NCBI GenBank assembly: GCA_019914995.1
Contig: CM034137.1
Span: 1,612,001 to 1,676,000, forward strand
Source: Acanthochlamys bracteata
Lineage: Eukaryota; Streptophyta; Magnoliopsida; Pandanales; Velloziaceae
Length of the DNA: 64,000 bases
Direction: 5' to 3'
Below the pieces are notes generated by a model. It worked only from the letters and a program-made list of their open reading frames with translations, ran no database searches and was not told the origin of the DNA. Of the stretch, positions 31,208 to 44,397 are shown in pieces. Within the stretch, counting starts at the first letter, position 1. Every line of letters begins with the position of its first letter. The position numbers and the translations under genes are program-made.

Positions 31208-32898
31208 TTTTTTGTTATTAGTATCATGAATGGCTAAGAAATTTATGTTCGTGAATTGGTTATTAGATATCAATGTTTATGTGAAATATTATCTGGTTGA
31301 AATCAAATATATTTGTCTTGTCTTGGGGCTTATGGAAATCTTTTGATTTGCTTTACCGATTTAATCAAATGCCTAGCTGCAATTTAACTGTGAATGGATT
31401 TCGATTCCCTCCAATGCACTAGCAAAAGGTTGGTTTACTTATAAATCCCATTTCTTAAGTAGACACGAAATCTGCAAAGACCTTCACTTACAATGATCCT
31501 CCCTATATTCCTAGGTGAAGATGTTTTCACAATGGTTCCCTGCCTCATTCTGAGCCTTTGGTATCAAACACAGGTAGAATTCCAAAACCATGTAGGAATT
31601 GTGTGCACGATACTTGTTGCATGCAGAATATTTCGTTGAACTTATTCCAAAAAAAAAAAAAAAAAAAAAAAGGAATATCTATTACGCATATATAATACGT
31701 ACCTAGTGGAACTTGGGACGCATTTCTGCTATTGTATTGCTTGAACGAGTTTATGCTTTCTTTAAATATAAGCCTTATGCATTTGAAGATCCAAAATCTG
31801 CACTCATGCTGCAACTCTCCAATGATAAGTTGTCTGTCTTTCTTATGCATGTATAATGGAGATTCAGGTTTCTGATGCATTCAAATCTTTGATGCCATTG
31901 TAGCTTCAATTCTGTTAAATTGCATAAAGAAATCCTTTTCGAGGAGAGTTGTTATTCCTTTTTTTTTTAGGCCGTACGGAGAAAGTTGTTGATCTTGCTT
32001 TTACCTACATATTAAGTATAAGGGAATTTTTATGACAAAGGTTGTGATGATATTTTAGAAAATCTGTTTAAACTCAGTATACGATATAGATTTAGTTGCT
32101 CTTCCTTAGGTAATTACCACTATTTCCTAAATTCCATCAAGCATTTATTCTTCCTATTATCTTTGAGGATGTTTTCCTGTTGTTGTTAAAGTAGGTCACG
32201 AAAAACTTCCATCTTGCTCGTTGAACAGAACTTTACCTATCATAATTAAGTCATAATTCTGACTAGAGATGTTTGATATGTTTGAATGACTATAGGTGAG
32301 ACCCTGAGGCTCAGAGCAAAAAGTGTTCTTAGCTATAGAACAATAACCCTCATGGATCTTATGAATGTGAAGTGATTAGTTTCATACTCAATGAAGGGGG
32401 TTCCTCATTGTAAATTTCCTGATAATATACAATATTATTTCACCTTGGAAATGGCAAGCTTACTTGAATTTGTTGCTGTTAACAAAGTCTTTAATGCTCT
32501 TAGAGGATCTCTATGTACTTTGATAAAACTTTCCATTTTCATCAGTCATAGGGCACAGCAGAATTCTTGGAAATACCTGTTGAGTTGCATATTCTGACCA
32601 GTTTCATAATTGTAAGAGCCCTATGGTTAACATGATTTATGAATCCATATGACAGAACTTGCATATTTATTTTGCTATAGATGCAAGAATCATACAAAAT
32701 CTGATTTGAGTAGGTCACATACAGACCTGTCAAGATGCTAGATAGACCTTTACACCTTGAAGCTAAGCTCCTACTGGCCTTTTCTTTGATGATGATTACC
32801 CTTAGAACTACAATCACCACTTACAAAGAAGAGAGCAAGTCAAGACAACAATGGTAGCCCTATTATCAACTTCGCCCTAATTTCACCCATATTGCTCT
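31208..32898. other. Spacer downstream of the permease gene, unit 2
   Basis: Near-identical to 22798-24485, with a slightly longer A run at about 31650-31671. No gene is supported. Confidence 0.45.
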
Positions 32899-35800
32899 TT
32901 ATGTTCTCGAGTGAAAGGGGACATAATGATGAAGATCTTGGATCACTCCTTGAATGGAACCGCATGCTGCAGCTAGAGAAACAAGAAAGCAGAGGAAGCT
33001 CAAGATTTGAAGTGCGATCCATTTTGTACTGAATCTTGTGATGTTCCTTTGGGCTATGTACATTGAAACGGGAAAATACACAGTGAGGGGCCAGAAGCCC
33101 AGAGCTCCCAAAAATGAGAGCACGGCATTGAAAAAGGGCATGATAATAGCCAGTAGAGTGCAAATTATTACGAACGCAGTCCTCCAAATCAATCGAAAGA
33201 TGTTAACGTTAAATTGGAAACTCTTAATAGATAGTACGGGATGCTCTTTTGTCAAAATCTTTGAGTGTGGATACCTTTGGACGGTGAAGTTCTCGACTGC
33301 AGCAAAAAGTGGTTGGGCAAAAACCTGAGGTACAAATTACTAGTTAGATGTTTTTGGCACTCTCAATGGACATACATGAAGCATTTAAAATTTGCTACAG
33401 CTATTTAAGTGCATATCCTTGTGTGTGTGTCAATACATATCAAAATGTCAAGAAAACAAAATGAGACAACCATTTTGCATCATCAATACTGGAAGTTATA
33501 CTTTAGCTTGCAGTTTGTAGATATACATAAGGACGTTTACTGCTTGTGATTGAAATTTATGGACTTATATAGATGTTCTCTTTTAATTTTTTTGGCTTGC
33601 AGTATACACAAGGAATTAGTGATATGCTTGTTCCAGAGTGGTATGCTATTTCCTTTCTTGCTGCTAGAGAACATGGAAAAGTTTAGCGCATTGGTTAAAG
33701 CAAGCTTTATGAATCTAATTTCTTGTGCAGACATGTTCAAAGTAATTTCCAGAGAAAAACAAAATTTTGTAAGGACCTGTATAGTGAGTAATAAAACAAT
33801 AAATTTAAGGAATTGGTAATACTTTCCAGTCTTCAAACGAAATCCAGTTATTATTGAGTGTTGTGTTGCAATGGCTTATGTTATATGTAGATTCATAGTT
33901 GCTAATTGTTATAATTTATCTCCTCACAAGGACTATGTGAATTCATTTGATGAATGTGCATAAAGATTTATTCTGAGAAAACATGGCTGACATGATTCTA
34001 TGATGTAGGTTTCAAGATTTCAAATGCTGATTGAATGTAGGAGTACCTGGAAAGCACCAACTAGATGCACCACAATGCAGACATTTGCAAGATCAACCAA
34101 CCAATAAGGTTCATAGAATCCAAATCCAGTCAAGATGTTTCCTGGTGCAGAGTTCCCAAATGCAGCATATCCAAGGCAGCCACATAGAAGATAGAATGTC
34201 GTGGTGGTTGATACACCAATCAGACTGGCCTTCTTCATTGACTTATTTTCTGCTGGTGGTGATCTCAATGTGTCCTATGGTTTGTAGGGATATCAAGCTT
34301 CTATTATATATTTAACAACTGATACTTCAACGATTTATGAATTGGTGTCCCAGTTTACCTGAATCTCAACCAGAACTTGGGAGTAAGTGTAGGCAAATGC
34401 AATATCACCAAGCGCCTGGAATGCATTCCATATCTTTCCAGCTGCATCTACGCCGACCCGACTCTAGTTCCAGTAATGGATGTTTCTCCACCATTTCCTG
34501 ATCAGATGTCAAAGTATTCATTTTGTTAAAAGAGTCAAGAAAAATAGTTTCATTTTTTCTGCTACAGGGGAGCAGGTTATACCTGAGACTAATCTAGCAA
34601 TTGGAAGACCAACTGCAATGAAGGAGTATGTAAACGACATGATTGCAGCTACAGTGGAAAGCCACCAAAGCTTGTGGAAGTTTGGAACCTGAGAGAAGAA
34701 AATCTGCACGATACCAAAACCAATCATATATGAGCTTGTTGAAACTCTGCAGTCAGCATGGTGGCCATTCTTGTGGAAACAGTTTGACTTGCTAATAGCC
34801 CTGTGTTCAAAATGCGGAGGTATAAGAATCCTTGATTTGTTATCTTACTGCTATTTTCAATTGCTCTTTGCATATTTCTGTTATAAATGAATGAAATTTT
34901 AGATGTGAGTTGAGATCCAAGAGCTTACGCTGCACTGATGGAAGCGGTAATTGTGTAGCCGATGGTTATTCCAAAAAGGTTGGCATATTGACAGAGACCG
35001 CATACCAGGTACTGCATTCCACCTGTACATGATTGGTTGTCACAGAAGATGATTACATCCACCATATCTAAAAAATACGAGCAATGACATAGTAAAAGTG
35101 GAGATGGGAAGCCAGTGAAGCACCTAAATTGGATTTAACTGCTTGTATGTATGTGGAATTTCTTTTCCCATTGATTGGATCAGGGGTCCTGTAGCAATCC
35201 GCAAGCAGGCTGCATGTGTAGAGTGTGATCAGTGCAAACACAATGAGAACTGCTGGTCCAGCAATCCAGCCAAGCTGAGCAATTGCCCATCCTAAGGATA
35301 GCACACCGGAGCCAATGACTGCTGTTATGATGTGTGCACTAGCCGTCCACACAGTTCCTGTCCATCAATCATTTCGGTAAGACAAAGTAAACTAAATTAG
35401 CCACAAAGTCTACGATTTTGCATAGTCATTGTATTATACTGCAATTTTATGGTGCTGTTTGACTTTTGCTTACATGCTGAATTCAATAACTCTTTCATAA
35501 ATACCGAACTGACTGGTCATAAATACCAAATGGTCTACTTGGGACATTTTTTTGATATTCAGGAGTACGTAATCTGTTGCCAAGGTGTTAGTAATTCAGA
35601 AGGTTGTCTGAATGCATTCAAGTATATTAGTTGTAGTAATGATTTTGTAGCTGATAAAGTAATTGCGTAGAGATTTTCAACCAGCTAAAATTTTGAGTGA
35701 TGGTAGTGTAGCTTGCCTTAAACCTACTGCAGATGGGAGGAATTTGAATCATGTCGGGATACTTTACTGCTGACCTGAAACTTGAGAACAAATTACGACA

Positions 35801-36181
35801 GTTGCAACATCTTACATGGTATTTATTTGTGCAGGTGCTGCTTGTTCAGTGTCTCTATTGCCCTATACCTCAAGTCAGTTAATATTTTCGCTTGTTAACA
35901 ATTCATGAACAAAGTTTCCCTACAACAGGTAGTGAATCGTTCCAACTTTTTTGCCATGAATTTTATATTATATATGTATCATGCACCTACGTAGAGTTGG
36001 CATATTATGTATGTTGTGTTTGAAATCTAGCTCGACCGATTCTACACGTGCCGATTTATTTTCAAAATATACACATAATTTCTATATATTCGAATCTAGG
36101 CTAGTGTTGCAAAATTCTGGCCAAACAAGTTATTTGCCTGAGAGTTGAAATTTTCTTTTAAAACTTGAGTGACTTATTAAC

Positions 36182-36215
<34 letters not shown>

Positions 36216-37278
36216 TGATAAGAGAGCTCAACTTCAAACTAGAGTTGGCGTTCTTGAATTTGATACTATATATATGGTTTACGAAATAGGCATTTCTGCA
36301 CTTGTCACTGACTATAGAACTAATAAAACGTCCACAATAATTCAAGTGAAAGATATTCTGTGAAAACAATAACAACAAAAACCAACAAGAATAACAGAGA
36401 ACTAAAATTCACAAATAAATATTATTTTGGGGAGAAAATAATAAAAGCAAATAAGAAGAACAAGAAAAATTGTAGACAATCTCTGGAAAAAGAAAGAACA
36501 CCGTTCCACTCAATTCAACACGTTATCACGGCACCGGGCACCAAGACATTCTTATTAAGTCCATCAGGAGTCCCACACTAATTACACGTGTCAACATCTC
36601 CATTAACCATCCATGTAAATATAGCCACGTGTCATGTAATGATACAATGGACATATCTGTACGAAGGTGAAGTTTGGTGTTCTATCCCAATCTTAAAACA
36701 AAACTATTGCTGTCTCACTCTGCTGTTTAGCCTCCAACACAAACAGCGAACATACCACTTTTAATTATTTTCTTTTACATATTAATTACCTTTATTTATA
36801 AATAACAGTCTGAATTTTGATTGGACTTGGTAATTCTGAATCTGAAAAAAGAAAAGAATAAATTTAAAGCTAAAATTCCTGATGTTTATTAGAGTTAAGA
36901 TTAGATTTATCTAAAGATGGTGTTCCTATAATCTCTCTCCTGATAGCAATTTCCATAGAAATAGGAATTGAACTAACTCTTAGATGCATACAGCGACCAC
37001 CATTACTAATTAATATGATCATAACAAGCTGGGTTTCATGATCAGGTTCTGAAACTTTCTGAAAGCCTGAGAGAGAAGTTACCAATAACAAGATCATCAA
37101 GGAAAATAAATAGCAATCAAACATATATAGAATGAAATATAAAAAGATTTGAAGTACTAGGACATGAACCTGTTCTTTCAATCTGGTCATCATCAACCAA
37201 CTGATTAAGTTGGTTTTTCTCGATGTCCAACGTCGAGGAGCTGTTGTTTTTGTTCAGTGCTCCATTCTTCATCGCCAT
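32899..37278 (-). pseudogene. Amino acid permease (AAP6/AAP8-like), copy 2, frame broken
   Basis: Same seven exons as copy 1: 37278-37170, 35357-35124, 35022-34929, 34800-34583, 34497-34359, 34274-34047 and 33324-32899. The last exon keeps the hydrophobic helix FVIICTLLAIIMPFF and looks sound. Exon 5 is 139 bases instead of 140: one C is missing in the run that encodes VGVDV (near 34450), and the frame meets a stop two codons later. As written, the protein would end before the second half of the transporter. Since both copies differ at short runs, the loss may be a base-calling error rather than real decay, so the label pseudogene is provisional. Promoter, TATA box and splice sites are intact. 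Confidence 0.75.
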
Positions 37279-37452
37279 CTCTTCTCCGTGCCCCATCTCT
37301 CTCTCTCTCCCTCTCTCTGTATGTAGAAAGAGAAAACTCTATCTAGCTATATCTCTATTTATTTGTCTCTATAGAAAACTGTTTCAGAGCTAGAGTTATT
37401 ATTCTCTCTATCGTGTGTTGTTGTGAGCAATGAAGGCCGCATACGGCGCTAG

Positions 37453-37460
37453 TATTTATA
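37453..37460 (-). promoter_or_regulatory. TATA box of permease copy 2
   Basis: TATAAATA on the minus strand, 175 bases upstream of the start codon, identical in context to copy 1. The promoter lies wholly within the duplicated unit, so both copies should be expressed alike. Confidence 0.5.
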
Positions 37461-38644
37461 ACACTCTCTAGAGAGCTATGGGGTGAATTTAAATGAAAAT
37501 CCACAAAAGGTTTTGCACTGAATGGGGAGAGACAGAGAGGGCAGGCAGTTAATTAGCTATTCATATCACAATCAAGTTACATTTATATCTACATATGTAT
37601 GGTCAACAGACTCCCGTCAAATTATAACCTAATTTCAGGGTTTTAATTTAATGCTCGAATCTTTCTACTTTTCTATTTTTAACCAAACCTTTTATGCAGT
37701 TCCTCAAAGTTATACACTGTCGAGAAAATAAATCCCTCATTTTAAGGGTACTTTACTTTTTAGTTGCCATGTATGACTTCTATCGAAACTATTTTGTCGC
37801 GGTACAAATTGATAATTATGCACGGTGTTAGACATAATGAAAGTAGCTTTAGGGATCGATCGAGATCGCTTAAGATAAATTTTTTTTTTGTGAAAGAATA
37901 TTGTTTTGAATAATTTGAGAAAGAAATTTGTCAATATATATTATAATTATTATAAAGTGATTATTAAAAAATAAATTGTGAGAATAAATTTGTGAAAAAA
38001 GTATATAAGTAACTTTATTTGGTAAAAAAAAGTTATTTTTAGATATAAACATGTCTTAAACGTTTACTCGTAACGAGCATGATTAGGACATGTTTTATTC
38101 ATTTATAAGTGATTAAAATTAAAATATAAAAAACTAAAATAAATATGAGAAAAGAAACAGTTGTTACATTTGAGGGAGGAAAGAGGGAGGAAAGAGAGAG
38201 AGTGTGAAGAAAATTATTGAGAGTTAAAACATTTGCATGCGTGAAATCGGAGGCGTTCCATTCCATGGAAACATTAAATTACCCTGCCACTTTTTCTTTT
38301 CTTCTTTTAATTTTTGGATATCTTAATCTTGAAGGGATATACATCACAAACGAGTCAATATAGGTTGACTCATCATTGAAAGTTGTACATATGTCCCACA
38401 ACTTATATTTATATATGGGTGAGCTTTGCTTCACTATAAATTTATTTTTAACTTTAAAAATTAACACAATTTTTTTAAAGTTTTTAAAATTTTTAAAAAG
38501 TATAAATAAAATATAAATTATAAAATAATTATATATATAATTTTTATTATTTTAAATATTTATAAAATAATATATTTAAACTTTTTAAAAAATTTTTTTT
38601 TTAATAAACACTTTCAAATGTCTCCGAATATTTGTTCTATAATC

Positions 38645-41267
38645 CCACAAGGTCTGAATAGAAACAGATTATGGAGTCGTTAGGTTATACTTTTCAAATA
38701 TATATTATTTTAAATAGATATTAAAAATATATATAAATTATATATCATCATATAATTTTTTAGTAAATAAAGTCTTACTTTTTAAAAAGTTCAATATATC
38801 GTTTGTCTTTAAAAAAATTGTATTTCATAAATATTCTTAAAAAATTTGTGGCCTACTTCATCTGTATATCTCCCTAGAAATAGAAAGAAACTGTATGGTC
38901 ACGACAAATCAAATGTCTAAAGGATGGTTTAGAATTGTTTATAAAAAAGGTGCTTTTGGTGAGGAAAAAAGTTTGAAACTTTTTTCAGTTTAAAATAATA
39001 AAATTATATATAATTGATTATGTATAACTTAGCCATATATATCAAATTTAAAATAAAATTCTAAATCCTATAAAATTGTTTTTGAAAAATAAAATTAAAA
39101 AAAGGAATTAAGGAGGCATAATTAATACCAGCTAGCCTCTAAATGTGTTTTGTAGCTTTCTATTATAATATAGAATTTGTTCGTAACAAATCAATTAATG
39201 TCAAATTTTTAACCCAAAAAAGAAATGTTATTATATTAATTACATTATGTTGTTTCTAAAAGGCGTTCATATGTTCAACTACCTTAAAAGTTTTAAATTG
39301 CGGTATAGTTGCTTTATTTCTTCATAAGAACATTTGGCTACAACATGTATATATGAAAAACAAGCGAAGATTTATTAGGCTTCAAAATTGTCTATGAAGA
39401 AGATATTATGGAACTATTTTGGAGTGTTTATAAAATGAAATTTATTTTAAAAAATATAAATAGCAATAATAAAATTTTATAAAATAAATATTTTTTAAAT
39501 TTAGAAATAAATTTTATTAAATTTAATATAAAGTAAAATAGAGGAGTTCAAATTATCTCGTAAGTACGCCAAATTTTCTATAACATTAGGTTCAATTTGT
39601 TGGGTTGATTCTACTTTATGCAAAGATAAATATTTACATATCCAATTAGGTATCTAAAACATGTTTCACAAATCTCACCTTTCTAAAATCTAATCACTGG
39701 AAAAAAAATAAAGAAAACTTTGATATAAGATTTACGTATAGTTATCTGATGTGATCTTTAAAGCAATAATACTTGTTGGTCCTTTTCGCCGAAGAAAATT
39801 TCTTGTACATTCGAGAACCTCGAATGTATGCGTTTCAATCATCTCGACAACAGAAATTTCTTGAATTTAACAGCTCATAAATGAAGTTTGTAATTCGCGA
39901 TATATCTTTTTTTTTATTTTGTCAACTTTCCATTTGTAAAGATTTTAATAAAAGTTTCAGAATTTAAAGTTTTAAAAAAAAAAAAAGGGTAGTGCTTCCA
40001 AACTCTGTGGTTCATGATAAGAAGCCATTGATTATAGAACACATGGATTCCAAAACTAAAATTTGCCAACCATTTGATGCAACTGTTAGAAAGACGTCTG
40101 AAATTACTTTAAATAATTTTTTAAAAACAAACAATATTTTATTTTATTTTAAAAAATAAATTTTATTTTTTTAATAAATAATAATACTAATACTAATAAT
40201 AATAATTTATTATTTAACTTTTTTATTTTAAAAATTTTAAATAAATTTTATAAATATTAAAAAATATGTATTAAAAATATAAAATAAAAAATATTTTTTT
40301 GAACGTCTAAAAACGCTGCCCAATGTAGTTAGTCAAAAAAGCAAACACATAATGTTAGATATATGTCAACTTAAAACAGTAGGAGAAAAAGTTTGCATTA
40401 TATATTGGAAAAAAGAAAAAGTTGATGATATTTAGCTAATCATCACCCTCAACCCACTAGGGAGATTTGATTAAAAGGGTTTTAAATCACAAGCAATCCT
40501 TTTTTATCTTCTGCAATCATAAGGAAAAAAAAAAAATTATTCTCAATTACATCTTGCTTGCTTTCTGAGGCCACACGCCCTTGCTCCTCGCCCATGAACT
40601 TGCTAAAACCAAATATTTCTCTTTACTTCTGTTCTTGTTGTTAAAAGCAAACTTCAAAATAAAATTTTTTTAGTTGAAACATTTTCGAACGTCCTCTAAT
40701 TCGTTTCTAAAAAAGCAAAAGGGAATAAAGTGGCGAGCTAAAAACGGGCACGAGGAGAAGCTTCACCACCGATGTTGGAAGGCAATGGAGCCCTCCATGA
40801 AAAACTTATTGGGCATATATAAAACTTAACTATACATGATAAGCAAGTTATTTTGAGTTCATGATGAGATCCTTGTTAGCACTACTTCACTGTGTCTGTG
40901 GTTATCTTTTGCTTGCATTATTTTGTTGTTCTAACTTCAATTATTAGTGGAGATTTTAAGGCGGCCATGTAAAGCCAACACAAAAAAAAAAAAGAGTAAA
41001 AAAAACAGAGTTGAAGAATTTGGTTATGGTGCATACACAAGTTGCATAAAATGAATGACACAAAAATTTAACACTGACTATCATATTTCAGATCATCAAA
41101 TTAATAAATTATTCGATACAATTACTAGTATCAATTACATTATATTTAAAATTACTTAATTCAAAATAATTATACATATTTAAGTTATTGCTTCAAGCTT
41201 TATTGTTAAATTTGAATAAAATTTTGAATTTCATTTCTGAACACAAGTGAACAATAAGAATCGAAAC
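38645..41267. other. AT-rich intergenic region
   Basis: No gene is supported. Dispersed AT-rich family copies lie at about 39420-39550 and 40088-40320. The rest is low-complexity AT-rich spacer. Confidence 0.5.
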
Positions 41268-41953
41268 TGTTGAGTTAAGAATTAGTATATTAATCACACA
41301 TTGAATAAAAATAAAAATGAGAATGAGATTTATATATTAGAGAGTTTCATAAGCTGTTGGTTTAAATTTTTGGATTGGATTGAGTTTTCTAATATATGGA
41401 CCAGATCTTTCTGATGTCTTATTTTGTTTAACTCTTTCGGTATTATATCTTTCCAATAGTAGTATTAGAGCTAATAATTTGGTAAAAATTCGATACACGT
41501 AGTAGCTCTCGTTAACAGTGGGTGAGTAAATTATATCTCTAGCTAGTAGTACGATGAGCAGGTTAAGAGAAGTGTGACTCATATGAATTTTCTCAAAGTA
41601 TGAGTAAAAATTCGGAGCAAATTGGGCTATGATGGCTGACTTTTTATGTGCAATTCCGGTGCTCGAAGCTAATTGGATGAGATTCTGAGCGATCGACGTA
41701 CTTAGTGCGCGATATGGTACTTAATGAAGAAAAATATAAATAACTCAATCTTTAGAAAGAAATTATTAGATTAAGAGTGAGTAAATTAGTCTCATATTGA
41801 ATAAAAATAAGATTATAATGGGATTAATATATCAAAAAGTTTCATAATCTACTAGCTTAAACTGTTGGGTTGGATTTGACTTTTTAGTATATTGACCAAA
41901 CTGTTTCGATGTTTTATCTTGATTAATTTTTTCGGTGTTGTATTTTTCCAACA
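41268..41953 (+). mobile_element. TRIM-type miniature LTR retroelement fossil
   Basis: Two direct repeats of about 190 bp, 41268-41458 and about 41763-41953, enclose roughly 300 bp without any coding capacity. The first starts TGTTGAG and the second ends TTCCAACA, as LTRs do. One base after the first repeat, at 41460-41471, lies TAGTATTAGAGC, which resembles the initiator-methionine tRNA primer-binding site used by plant TRIM and Copia elements. Size and lack of genes fit a TRIM. The two LTRs are only about three-quarters alike by eye, so the insertion is old and the element is decayed. Confidence 0.7.
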
Positions 41954-44397
41954 GAAACTCACTTTCTATTTAGGACGTGTTTTAAATATACGTAACTGAG
42001 TTTCGTAAAACTGAATTTTATGAAAGTGGTTCGGTGATAAGTAGTTCGGTGGAAGTAAAGTTCGCAGTAATATTCGAAATAAATGAAGTAGAGTTTGAAG
42101 TTAAATTTTGGTAAAAATATAATTCGGAGTGACAATTGAAACACGTAAAGTGACCAAACTTAAAAATTTGAAAAAAGAAAGTTAAGTTCAATGTATTTGA
42201 AAGAAACCCTTATTTTTTGTTAACTCTACTTTCTATTTGTTTTTCTTATTTTTATGAAATTGGGCCTTGTCTTAGACCAATTCGGCTTCGATTTTGTTGT
42301 AGTTGGCCATTTCCACTATCTAGGCCTACTTTTAGGCCCGATGCATTGAACGGGTCTCAATTGCTTTCATACATGCGACCGAGTTATCTTTTTGTTTGTA
42401 ATTAGCCACTCCGTTTTTCCCATTGAACGTTAACTTTAATTGCATTATATTATTTATATTATCAAAACATTATTATTATATTAACAAGTGTTTAAAATTT
42501 TGTAAAAGTGCTACACTTCAAACTTTATAAAGTACTTAATTAATGTAGCTAAGAAACTTACGAACATTATAATATGCATTATTTGTAACAATGCTACATT
42601 AGATAAAATAAATACAATGTGTATAATTTAAGACGCTTGGCTGTGCTTTTGACAAAGACACTTTCTAATATTCGAATATTATGTTTTTTAATAAATTTTT
42701 TATAATATTTTATAAAAGTAATTTAAAATTTTAAAAAATATAAAAAAAATTTCATATCGTAAAATTTTATTATTATTATTATTTTTTAGATAAAAAATAA
42801 AACTTATTTTTTTAAAATAAAATAAAAATATATTTTATTATAGAAAAGTATTTTTATAAGCACTTTCAAATACTCTCTTATTTGATACTCAATTTTTTAT
42901 TATGTTATTTTTAAAATTTTATTTTGTTGATTATGATAAAAATAGTTTTTTCATTAAAAGTAATCTACATTAATAGTATGCTTATTAATGAGAATTTTAA
43001 AAATATTATTTTAATTTGAAGTCATAAAGGTTACTAGTCAACTATAAAGTTTCATACGTCTTTCAAATTTTAAAAAAAAAAACTTTCTACAATACTGTGC
43101 ATCGCTTTTTTAGATAACTCAAATCAATCACTGCATAAATAAATCATTACCCAATTATGCCATTTTTCGACTTTTATAAGAGATACTAATTCAGTTCAAA
43201 TAAATCATTCCATAATGATAATGATAAACATAAGTATATAGAAAAATAACAATAATGAAAGGAAGCAATCAAATAATTGTTGTTTGAGAGTTGGTTGATT
43301 GTTCTGCGTATTATTGATTGTTCTGCTTCTTCTAATCTTTCTATTAACGAAATAATTTCAAAGACTCGTTGCATGAAAAGCTTCAAAAGCTTTTGAGCAA
43401 ACACTAATTGTCCTACTAACTATATAGGACAATCACTTTTACAATTTCCAAAGTTTACGTGAACCAAATGAATTCTTCTTCTTTCTTCTTTGCAATGCAT
43501 AATATGAATTGTCACCAATGATAGACACCATTTCTTGATTCATAGTGGTAGAAAACAACAGCGTTAGGACCAGCTCTCTTTGTTTCCTTCTGATTTTCTT
43601 TAGCTGCTAGTGATTGAATATTATTGTTTGCATTATTGCTTCATATTTTGGATTTATTAGAACAGCAATTTGGAACAATTATATGAAATTTTTTTTTCAA
43701 TGAGTTGTTGGAGTGCTGAATTCTGGTGAAAAATATTTTGACCTGATAACAGCAATCAAGGAACACTACTCAAACTTTTATCATGGCACTCAAAGACAGG
43801 CTGCAGACAAACTTGCTCAAAGCACTTTGCTTCAAGCAACAACCTCGTCTTCTCCACCAAATTCTTCATGAATTCAATAACACAGTATATGCGGAACCTA
43901 TAGCTTTCATAGTCCTGCCCTTATCTGGGAAAACCATCGCTATTAGTAATTCTAGCGACGAAAAATTTTCGACAAAACACTAACAAATTCAGATTCAAAT
44001 ACTGACCTGATTCTTCACACCAGGCGATTCAATGAGAGATTTTCAGAGTGGGCGTAGACAAGATTGAAACAAGTAGGATTAGTTCGGAGAAAAACTAGGA
44101 CAATCAGATCATGCGTCAAAAATAAAATTCTTTTTACAGAAGGATGAATGGATTCATCATATCCATAATAGTGGGTACTACAACTTCATTTCTACAAGCT
44201 ACTCAAAGAAAGAAGAAAAAGATTGCTCATGAAGAACGAGCAGGGCGCAGAGACAGAACTGAAAGCTCGACCGTGTTAGTTTCTGAAAGCAACTCAACTC
44301 TATGTAGCTGTTCTTTTCTGGCTTCCAGCTGCCAACTGAAGAAGAAAGTGAGTACCTTAGCTTCTAATGTGTTTCATGGAACTCAAAGAGTAAAGGT
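41954..44397. other. Intergenic region and 3' flank of the Aux/IAA gene
   Basis: Mostly AT-rich, with an AT-rich family copy at about 42660-42895. A frame at 43783-43983 starts with ATG and reads MALKDRLQTNLLKALCFKQQ, 66 residues; I do not recognise it and see no supporting signals. The last few hundred bases are probably the 3' untranslated region of the Aux/IAA gene. Confidence 0.45.

Larger units (their letters stand above)
30228..38644 (+). repeat. Tandem duplication, unit 2 (8417 bp)
   Basis: Second copy of the direct duplication. It starts directly after unit 1 and ends at CTATAATC (38637-38644), after which the sequence changes to CCACAAGG. Gene content and order equal unit 1. The left flank of unit 1 and the right flank of unit 2 are unrelated, so the borders are sharp. 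Confidence 0.95.

Noticed and set aside
43783-43983. 66-residue frame starting MALKDRLQ
   Set aside because: It has an ATG and reasonable composition, but no homology I know and no promoter or leader; kept only as a remark.
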